Assembly (NCBI RefSeq): GCF_001037495.1 | Contig: NZ_KQ089822.1 | Coordinates: 3,305,938 to 3,369,937, forward strand | Source: Citrobacter sp. MGH106 | GTDB taxonomy: Bacteria; Pseudomonadota; Gammaproteobacteria; Enterobacterales; Enterobacteriaceae | Length of the DNA stretch: 64,000 nt | Reading direction: 5' to 3' | Shown: one piece after another, positions 54,472 through 64,000 of the stretch | How the letters are laid out: each line of letters starts with the position of its first letter | How positions within the stretch are numbered: the first letter of the stretch is position 1 | Made by a program: the position numbers and the translations under genes | The notes under the pieces: generated by a model | Told to the model about the DNA's origin: nothing | Seen by the model: only the letters and a program-made list of their open reading frames with translations | Databases searched by the model: none

Positions 54472-55746
54472 TTATTCACCAGATGCCTGCTGTGCTTCCG
54501 GCTTACCGTAAATCAATAACGGCTTGCTTTGGCCACTGATCACGGACTCGTCGATCACTACTTTTTCGACGTCTTCCATAGAAGGCAGATCGTACATTGT
54601 GTCGAGCAGCGCAGCTTCCACGATAGAACGCAGACCACGGGCACCGGTTTTGCGCGCCATCGCTTTTTTAGCAATCGCATCCAGAGCTTCTTCACGGAAT
54701 TCCAGATCGACACCTTCAAGATTGAACAGCGCCTGATACTGTTTGGTCAGGGCGTTTTTCGGTTCTTTCAGGATCTGGATCAGCGCTTCTTCACTCAGTT
54801 CGCTCAGAGTTGCCACAACCGGCAGACGACCGATGAATTCAGGGATCAGACCAAACTTGATCAGATCTTCCGGTTCGACCTGCGACAGCAGTTCACCTTC
54901 GCTGGCTTTATCAGACTGGGCTTTTACCGTCGCACCAAAACCAATGCCGGAGCCGGTTTCAACACGGTTAGCAATCACCTTATCCAGCCCTGCGAAAGCA
55001 CCACCGCAGATAAACAGGATCTTAGAGGTGTCAACCTGCAAGAACTCCTGCTGCGGATGCTTACGTCCCCCCTGAGGCGGAACTGCAGCAACTGTCCCTT
55101 CGATCAGTTTCAGCAGCGCCTGCTGTACGCCTTCGCCGGAAACGTCACGCGTAATAGACGGGTTGTCTGATTTACGCGAGATTTTGTCGATCTCATCAAT
55201 ATAGACAATCCCGCGCTGCGCTTTCTGTACGTCGTAATCGCACTTCTGCAACAGTTTCTGAATGATATTTTCAACGTCTTCACCCACATAACCGGCTTCG
55301 GTCAGGGTGGTGGCATCAGCCATAGTGAACGGAACATCCAACAGGCGCGCCAGCGTTTCAGCCAGCAGCGTTTTACCGGAACCCGTCGGGCCAATCAGCA
55401 GGATGTTACTTTTGCCCAACTCGACGCCATTGCTGGTGTCGCCATTGCGCAGACGTTTGTAATGGTTGTATACCGCGACCGCCAGCACTTTCTTCGCCTG
55501 TTCCTGACCGATAACGTAATCGTCCAGGTGGTTGCGAATTTCGTGTGGCGTCGGCAGCGCACTGCGTTCACGGTGCGGTGCTACTTCCTTAATCTCTTCG
55601 CGAATGATGTCGTTACATAAATCAACACATTCGTCGCAGATATACACGGATGGACCGGCAATCAGCTTGCGCACTTCATGCTGGCTTTTGCCGCAAAAAG
55701 AGCAGTACAACAATTTGCCCGAGCCATCTTTGCGTTTATCTGTCAT
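54472..55746 (-). CDS. clpX: ClpX ATPase, specificity subunit of ClpXP
   Basis: 424 residues. The zinc-binding domain has Cys15, Cys18, Cys37 and Cys40. The AAA+ ring has Walker A 'GPTGSGKT', Walker B 'IVYIDEIDK', pore loop 'GYVG' and the ClpP-docking loop 'IGFG'. It unfolds ssrA-tagged and other substrates for ClpP. It follows clpP, from which it is split by 252 bp, half of it an ERIC element. Confidence 0.98.
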   Translation of the reverse strand: MTDKRKDGSGKLLYCSFCGKSQHEVRKLIAGPSVYICDECVDLCNDIIREEIKEVAPHRERSALPTPHEIRNHLDDYVIGQEQAKKVLAVAVYNHYKRLRNGDTSNGVELGKSNILLIGPTGSGKTLLAETLARLLDVPFTMADATTLTEAGYVGEDVENIIQKLLQKCDYDVQKAQRGIVYIDEIDKISRKSDNPSITRDVSGEGVQQALLKLIEGTVAAVPPQGGRKHPQQEFLQVDTSKILFICGGAFAGLDKVIANRVETGSGIGFGATVKAQSDKASEGELLSQVEPEDLIKFGLIPEFIGRLPVVATLSELSEEALIQILKEPKNALTKQYQALFNLEGVDLEFREEALDAIAKKAMARKTGARGLRSIVEAALLDTMYDLPSMEDVEKVVIDESVISGQSKPLLIYGKPEAQQASGE

Positions 55747-55848
55747 GGGTCAAAACCTCTTCTTTGTTCTTTGTGCCGCACACGACGACGCAAATGCCAT
55801 TCTCAGGCGCAAGGCCGCTTGTCAGCGTTGTGCCGCCCTTCATTAGTA

Positions 55849-55975
55849 TATACACAAAATCATTCGAGCTACATCGAGGCGGCAACTAAGCAAATCCCCG
55901 GCCGCTTACATAAGTAAGTAACAGGGGTAAGCACTGGCAGCCTACAAAGAGGTAACTTTAAGGATAAAGTGTGTA
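55849..55975. repeat. ERIC element, canonical 127 bp, inside the clpP-clpX gap
   Basis: Ends TATACACAAAATCATTCGAG and the complement of TTTAAGGATAAAGTGTGTA form the ERIC terminal repeat. GGCGGCAA, AATCCCCGG and GCTTACATAAGTAAGT follow the ERIC consensus. Length is exactly 127. It would be co-transcribed in the clpPX mRNA as a long hairpin. Confidence 0.93.
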
Positions 55976-55998
55976 GCGGCACACCTGCACCTCAGGCA

Positions 55999-56622
55999 TC
56001 AATTACGATGGGTCAAAATCGAGTCGACCAGACCATACTCCACCGCTTCAGAAGCGGAGAGGAAGCGATCGCGCTCAGTATCACGCTCAATCTGCTCAAG
56101 AGATTGACCCGTATGGTGCGCCATAAGTTCATTCATGCGCCCTTTCACTTTCAGAATTTCACGGGCATGAATTTCAATATCCGTCGCCTGGCCCTGGTAA
56201 CCGCCCAGAGGCTGGTGGATCATGACGCGAGAGTTAGGCAGGCAAAAACGCTTACCTTTTGCCCCTGCAGTCAGCAGGAACGCGCCCATTGAGGCCGCCT
56301 GGCCCATACAAATGGTGCTGACGTCCGGCTTAATAAACTGCATGGTGTCATAGATAGACATCCCTGCGGTAATCACCCCACCCGGGGAGTTGATGTACAG
56401 GTAGATATCTTTTTCCGGGTTTTCCGCTTCCAGGAACAGCATCTGCGCCACAATCAGGTTAGCCATATGGTCTTCGACCTGGCCAGTCAGAAAAATAACG
56501 CGTTCCTTAAGTAGACGAGAATAGATATCAAAAGAGCGCTCACCACGTGAGGTCTGTTCAATGACCATCGGCACCAGCGCCATATGGGGTGCAAAGTTAT
56601 CTCGTTCGCCGCTGTATGACAT
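55999..56622 (-). CDS. clpP: ClpP serine protease
   Basis: 207 residues from ATG 56622; an upstream extension was rejected since CAGGAGACGG precedes this ATG. The catalytic triad is Ser111 ('GQAASMGAF'), His136 ('MIHQP') and Asp185. The propeptide before '[10 protein letters not shown]' is present. It forms the tetradecameric chamber used by ClpX and ClpA. It lies between tig and clpX on the same strand, with a likely heat-shock promoter about 80 bp upstream. Confidence 0.98.
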   Translation of the reverse strand: MSYSGERDNFAPHMALVPMVIEQTSRGERSFDIYSRLLKERVIFLTGQVEDHMANLIVAQMLFLEAENPEKDIYLYINSPGGVITAGMSIYDTMQFIKPDVSTICMGQAASMGAFLLTAGAKGKRFCLPNSRVMIHQPLGGYQGQATDIEIHAREILKVKGRMNELMAHHTGQSLEQIERDTERDRFLSASEAVEYGLVDSILTHRN

Positions 56623-56702
56623 TTCCGTCTCCTGGATAAAATTTGAAAAAACCTGCTGTGCTGATTGTAACCTTATGGACGGATTATCAGCTAGTCCCTC
56701 TG

Positions 56703-56731
56703 TAATGGGTACGACATCGCCATAATTCAAG
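56703..56731 (-). promoter_or_regulatory. Probable sigma-32 promoter of clpPX
   Basis: Minus-strand CTTGAAT (56725-56731), a 15-bp spacer and CCCATTA (56703-56709) fit RpoH, with a weaker -10 than at htpG. Confidence 0.7.
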
Positions 56732-56812
56732 CATAACAATCTTTTGTTGTAACGCTAACACTGAAACGCTGTTTTCGCACTCTTCCCATGCAAAATCCAT
56801 GACAAAAAAAAA

Positions 56813-56834
56813 CCCGCCACCTGAAGGTGACGGG
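56813..56834 (-). terminator. tig terminator
   Basis: CCCG-C-CACCT-GA-AGGTG-A-CGGG (56813-56834) with one mismatch. On the minus strand nine T follow, 35 bp after the tig stop. Confidence 0.92.
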
Positions 56835-56869
56835 CTTGCGTATATATTTCGTGCTAAAAAAGCGACGAA

Positions 56870-58177
<1,308 letters not shown>

Positions 58178-58315
58178 TCAAAAAATCACAGTGCTCGGTC
58201 AACTCTTCTCCGCAAGCACAGGTTGTTGGCTTCGCGGAACCGGGATGTTCTCATAATCAATCACATTCCCTGTCGTCAGAATCATCCCGAAGACATTCCG
58301 AAAAATAAGACGCGC

Positions 58316-58344
58316 ATTATAGCGGCATCACTTTTATGAGTCGA
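58316..58344 (-). promoter_or_regulatory. tig promoter
   Basis: Minus-strand TCGACT (58339-58344), 17-bp spacer, TATAAT (58316-58321). The 346-bp tig-bolA gap otherwise holds only this promoter and the bolA terminator. Confidence 0.6.
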
Positions 58345-58437
58345 GAACGGTTATCGCGCGTTGCTGCGGCTTTTTTCACAATTCCCGGCTAATTTTTGTC
58401 TGAATACTATACGGCTCGCTCAGAATTCAGACAAAAC

Positions 58438-58459
58438 AAAACGGCCCGTAGGCCGTTTT
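58438..58459 (-). terminator. bolA terminator
   Basis: AAAACGGCC (58438-58446), loop CGTA, GGCCGTTTT (58451-58459). On the minus strand TTTTGTTTTGT follows, 55 bp after the bolA stop. Confidence 0.9.
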
Positions 58460-58514
58460 CACATAATCTGTAGCAACATACTGGAAAAGCGCCGGTTGTT
58501 GCAAATCCGTTTTT

Positions 58515-58838
58515 CTACGCGATGCTTCCCGCTCCACCTCCACGACAGGGAGGAGAGGCAAAAACAGTATCCTGCAACCCTTCCCACTCCTTAGTCGTGT
58601 AGGTATGCAGGGCTAGTGCATGCACGGTTGTGGAGAGCTCCGCCGTTAACGTACCGTAAATCATCCGATGACGATTAAGAAAACGCTCACCTGCAAAGCG
58701 ATCGCTGACCAGCACAACCTTAAAGTGGCTTTCAGAACCTGCCGGAACATTGTGACGATAGCTTTCATCCACAACTTCGAGGAACACGGGTTGGAACGCT
58801 GCCCTTAATTTTTCTTCTATTTGCTCACGAATCATCAT
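58515..58838 (-). CDS. bolA: Stress morphogen / transcription factor BolA
   Basis: 107 residues from ATG 58838, with GGAGG nine bases upstream; a second ATG follows at once. The BolA fold is shown by '[16 protein letters not shown]' and '[11 protein letters not shown]'. His residues there bind shared Fe-S clusters with Grx4 in the family. BolA rounds cells in stationary phase and regulates dacA/dacC, mreB and biofilm genes. The upstream gearbox promoter fits growth-rate control. Confidence 0.96.
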   Translation of the reverse strand: MMIREQIEEKLRAAFQPVFLEVVDESYRHNVPAGSESHFKVVLVSDRFAGERFLNRHRMIYGTLTAELSTTVHALALHTYTTKEWEGLQDTVFASPPCRGGGAGSIA

Positions 58839-58884
58839 GAAATATTTCCTCCGACAACGCTGAGATGTCACCCATCCCTTTAAA

Positions 58885-58914
58885 TACTAGCCGCTTTTAC
58901 CGTTTTCATTACAC
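58885..58914 (-). promoter_or_regulatory. Gearbox promoter of bolA
   Basis: Minus-strand CGGCTAGTA (58885-58893) is the classical gearbox -10. The -35 site reads GTGTAA (58909-58914), two changes from CTGCAA. The sequence between is nearly as in E. coli bolA1p. Confidence 0.82.
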
Positions 58915-59144
58915 CTAAGCAACAAATAATTAGCGTTTGTCTGATTTTCTCATTCAAACGAATGAAGTTCACTGGTTCATCTGTTCGTTTGATTGCAAAA
59001 ACTCCACTTATGGTATCTACAAAGTAACTAAACGGACAACGCGATGAATTTACATGCGTTACCCACTTCCCCTCGTCGTTGGCGATGTTATGATGGCGGG
59101 AAATTTCTCTAACCATACAATTTAGATTCGCTGAGAGCCCTGGC

Positions 59145-59723
59145 ATGTTTAAAAAAATCCTCTTTCCTTTAGTCGCGCTGTTTATGTTGGCTGGCTGCGC
59201 AACTCCCCCCACCACCATTAACGTTTCTCCGAGAATTACCCTGCCGCAGCAGGATCCTAGCCTGATGGGTGTGACTGTCAGCATCAACGGCGCCGACCAG
59301 CGTCAGGATCAGGCACTGGCGAAAGTGACCCGCGACAATCAACTGGTTACTCTGACTGCTTCCCGCGATCTGCGTTTCCTGCTGCAAGAAGTACTGGAGA
59401 AACAGATGACCGCGCGCGGTTACATGGTAGGTCCGAACGGTGCAGTTAACCTGCAAATCATCGTTAGCCAACTGTATGCTGATGTGTCTCAAGGTAGCGT
59501 GCGCTATAACATCGCCACCAAAGCCGACATCGCTATTATCGCAACCGCGGCAAACGGCAACAAGATGACGAAAAACTACCGCGCAAGCTACTCTGTTGAA
59601 GGCGCTTTCCAGGCCTCTAACAAAAATATTGCGGACGCCGTTAACAGCGTCCTGACAGACACCATCTCTGATATGTCTCAGGACACCAGCGTTCATGATT
59701 TCATCAAGCAGAACGCACGTTAA
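59145..59723 (+). CDS. yajG: YajG family lipoprotein
   Basis: 192 residues. Lipobox 'MLAGC' with Cys18, then a YajG domain of about 170 residues ('VSPRITLPQQDPSLMGVTVSI' region). Role is unknown. It is divergent from bolA and 46 bp upstream of ampG, so probably in one operon with it, with a hairpin in between. Confidence 0.95.
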   Translation: MFKKILFPLVALFMLAGCATPPTTINVSPRITLPQQDPSLMGVTVSINGADQRQDQALAKVTRDNQLVTLTASRDLRFLLQEVLEKQMTARGYMVGPNGAVNLQIIVSQLYADVSQGSVRYNIATKADIAIIATAANGNKMTKNYRASYSVEGAFQASNKNIADAVNSVLTDTISDMSQDTSVHDFIKQNAR

Positions 59724-59734
59724 TTTCTGCATCC

Positions 59735-59756
59735 TGACCCGGCTAACGCCGGGTCA
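59735..59756 (+). terminator. Hairpin between yajG and ampG
   Basis: TGACCCGGC (59735-59743), loop TAAC, GCCGGGTCA (59748-59756), then AGCTTTAAAT. It leaves only 13 bases to the ampG ATG, so it may lower ampG expression. Confidence 0.7.
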
Positions 59757-59769
59757 GCTTTAAATACTC

Positions 59770-61245
59770 ATGCCCAGTCACTATTTACGCATTTTCCAGC
59801 AACCGAAATCAGCTATTCTGCTGATGCTAGGCTTTGCCTCCGGTTTACCACTCGCACTGACCTCCGGTACGCTCCAGGCATGGATGACGGTTGAGAATAT
59901 CGACCTTAAAACCATCGGCTTCTTTTCTCTGGTCGGCCAGGCCTACGTCTTTAAGTTCCTCTGGTCCCCGGTTATGGACCGCTACACGCCACCTTTTTTA
60001 GGGCGACGTCGCGGCTGGCTGCTCACTACCCAGCTATTACTACTCATTTCTATCGCCGCAATGGGATTCCTGGAACCTGGCTCGCAACTACGCTGGATGG
60101 CTGCACTCGCAGTAGTCATCGCGTTCTGCTCAGCCTCACAGGATATCGTCTTTGACGCATGGAAAACGGACGTTTTGCCCGCAGAAGAACGAGGAACCGG
60201 CGCTGCAATCAGCGTGCTGGGTTACCGCCTGGGGATGCTGGTTTCCGGTGGACTGGCCCTGTGGATGGCCGATCGCTGGTTGGGCTGGCAAGGAATGTAC
60301 TGGTTGATGGCAGCACTACTCATTCCTTGTATTATCGCCACCCTGTTGGCCCCAGAACCCACAGATACTATTCCGGTTCCCAAAACGCTGGAACAAGCGG
60401 TTGTCGCCCCACTACGTGACTTCTTTGGGCGTAACAACGCCTGGCTTATCCTGCTGCTCATTGTGCTGTATAAACTTGGCGATGCCTTCGCCATGAGCCT
60501 GACCACGACATTTTTAATTCGCGGCGTCGGATTTGACGCAGGCGAAGTCGGCGTCGTCAATAAAACGCTGGGGCTGCTGGCCACAATTGTTGGCGCACTC
60601 TACGGCGGGATCCTGATGCAGCGTCTGTCGCTGTTCCGTGCATTGCTGATTTTCGGCGTTCTGCAAGGGGCGTCAAATGCAGGCTACTGGTTACTTTCCA
60701 TTACTGATAAGCACATGTTCAGTATGGGCGCGGCAGTATTCTTCGAAAACCTCTGCGGCGGCATGGGGACAGCGGCGTTTGTCGCCCTGTTAATGACGTT
60801 GTGTAATAAATCTTTTTCTGCAACGCAATTCGCCCTGCTCTCAGCCCTTTCCGCAGTTGGACGCGTTTACGTAGGTCCGGTAGCGGGTTGGTTTGTCGAA
60901 GCGCACGGCTGGCCAACATTTTATCTGTTCTCTGTGTTTGCCGCGATCCCAGGTCTCGTGTTGTTGCTGGTTTGCCGTCAGACGCTGGAACATAGCTGGC
61001 AAAACGAAAGTTTTATCCCGCGCACGGAATTCCGCGGAGCATACAATCTGGCATTAATGACGCTATTGGTGGGCTGCTGTCTACTGGCTGTATGGCTGTT
61101 ACTGCTAACGATGAACGCCCTCGATTACACCAATTTCTCCTTCCTGTCGGAACTCCTTGAAGTTGCGGTCCTGATCGCCGTCTGTGGGATCGTATTCGGT
61201 GGACTGCTGGATTACCTGGCTCTACGCAAAACGCGTCTGGCGTAA
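59770..61245 (+). CDS. ampG: Muropeptide permease AmpG
   Basis: 491 residues, an MFS-type permease with about 14 hydrophobic segments. It imports GlcNAc-anhydro-MurNAc peptides for cell-wall recycling, driven by the proton gradient. 'FASGLPLALTSGTLQAW' near the start and 'SQDIVFDAWKTDVL' are AmpG signatures. In species with inducible ampC it supplies the signal to AmpR. No strong ribosome site lies before ATG 59770. Confidence 0.96.
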   Translation: MPSHYLRIFQQPKSAILLMLGFASGLPLALTSGTLQAWMTVENIDLKTIGFFSLVGQAYVFKFLWSPVMDRYTPPFLGRRRGWLLTTQLLLLISIAAMGFLEPGSQLRWMAALAVVIAFCSASQDIVFDAWKTDVLPAEERGTGAAISVLGYRLGMLVSGGLALWMADRWLGWQGMYWLMAALLIPCIIATLLAPEPTDTIPVPKTLEQAVVAPLRDFFGRNNAWLILLLIVLYKLGDAFAMSLTTTFLIRGVGFDAGEVGVVNKTLGLLATIVGALYGGILMQRLSLFRALLIFGVLQGASNAGYWLLSITDKHMFSMGAAVFFENLCGGMGTAAFVALLMTLCNKSFSATQFALLSALSAVGRVYVGPVAGWFVEAHGWPTFYLFSVFAAIPGLVLLLVCRQTLEHSWQNESFIPRTEFRGAYNLALMTLLVGCCLLAVWLLLLTMNALDYTNFSFLSELLEVAVLIAVCGIVFGGLLDYLALRKTRLA

Positions 61246-61626
61246 TTTGACCGGTTTATTTGGCCGTTGTAATCACCCTGCGTAATTATAACGGCTAAAT
61301 AAACAACGATTGATAAAAATAATATTTGTTGTTTTGTGCCCCATAGAATTTGGAAATTATTGACGCCTTTTATAAATTCTATTTTCCTTACTCGATTCAG
61401 CCAAGACAGATTTATTTTCCGCCCTTCAATTGTCTCTTTATTGATAATCAATTGTTAAACAATTGTTTTATTTTACCATTGGTTATACCAATTGCCCTCT
61501 ATGCCTTCTCCATGAACCCGCTTTCGTTATAACATGATGTTGCAACAGGTTCTTAAAGCCAACCTGACATATATTGCAACATATGTGACACGCACGGCAG
61601 AACCCGGTAACACAGATCCAATGATG
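61246..61626. other. AT-rich intergenic region between ampG and cyoA
   Basis: No ORF of note. It holds a 10-bp hairpin GCCGTTGTAA/TTATAACGGC (61263-61272, 61286-61295) that may end ampG. It also has three palindromes: CAATTGTT-A-AACAATTG (61449-61465), ATTGGT-TAT-ACCAAT (61478-61492) and ACATAT-N8-ATATGT (61567-61586). The operon downstream is known in E. coli to be under ArcA, Fnr and Fur, but I could not assign these repeats to any of them. Confidence 0.6.
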
Positions 61627-61655
61627 TTTACAGTAATGTAACCTTCCCGTAAAAT
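61627..61655 (+). promoter_or_regulatory. cyoABCDE promoter
   Basis: TTTACA (61627-61632), a 17-bp spacer, TAAAAT (61650-61655), about 50 bases before the cyoA ATG. Confidence 0.75.
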
Positions 61656-61704
61656 GCCCTCACACTTTAAACGCCACCCGGTCCCGTGGAATTGAGGTCG
61701 TTAA

Positions 61705-64000
<2,296 letters not shown>

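Overview
The window is a stretch of enterobacterial core chromosome, about 50% G+C. It runs from the last codons of copA to the middle of cyoB. Gene order and protein sequences match the lon-acrAB-dnaX region of Escherichia coli K-12, read in the opposite orientation. Three additions are absent at this place in K-12: a divergent cdsH next to decR, a yczE/MocR-regulator pair, and rpmE2-rpmJ2 between ylaC and pdeB. These, with an intact ushA and four ERIC elements, point to a Citrobacter-like or Salmonella-related genus. The genus call is an inference. No prophage, transposase, integrase, CRISPR array or tRNA is visible.

Layout. 1-10500: copper export (copA 3' end), ybaP, the small RNA chiX, Cys-tRNA(Pro) deacylase ybaK, ushA, fsr, ybaL, gsk, aes and hemH. 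10501-18460: adk, htpG with a textbook heat-shock promoter, the recR-ybaB-dnaX cluster with the tau/gamma frameshift site, apt, ybaN, priC and the short rsmS/ybaM. 18460-28206: mscK, the acrR/acrAB multidrug efflux locus with its operator and marbox, then tomB-hha. 28394-34361: maa, ylaC, zinc-independent ribosomal proteins L36B and L31B under a Zur box, pdeB, ybaA, and a divergent yczE/MocR pair.

34415-35184: an unrecognised two-gene module with a ribbon-helix-helix-like first protein and three 11-bp-phased repeats upstream, followed by 4.5S RNA. 35336-48601: atl, ybaY, tesB, amtB-glnK with a sigma-54 promoter, mdlAB, decR/cdsH, cof, ybaE, queC and fadM. 48854-58838: ybaV, ppiD, hupB and the proteostasis block lon, clpX, clpP and tig, then bolA. 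59145-64000: yajG, ampG and the start of the cytochrome bo operon (cyoA, partial cyoB).

How the parts work together. Protein quality control dominates (HtpG, Lon, ClpXP, trigger factor, PpiD). Sigma-32-type promoters are legible before htpG and lon and probable before clpP. Stress and nutrient control is written in the DNA: AcrR operator and marbox, Zur box, CRP site before maa, sigma-54 promoter before glnK, gearbox promoter before bolA. Repetitive DNA is confined to gaps: REP/BIME hairpins and four ERIC copies, two canonical (126 and 127 bp) and two enlarged. The region is otherwise conserved. The least explained pieces are the 34415-34881 module with its phased repeats, the enlarged ERIC elements, and the operator of the MocR/YczE divergon.
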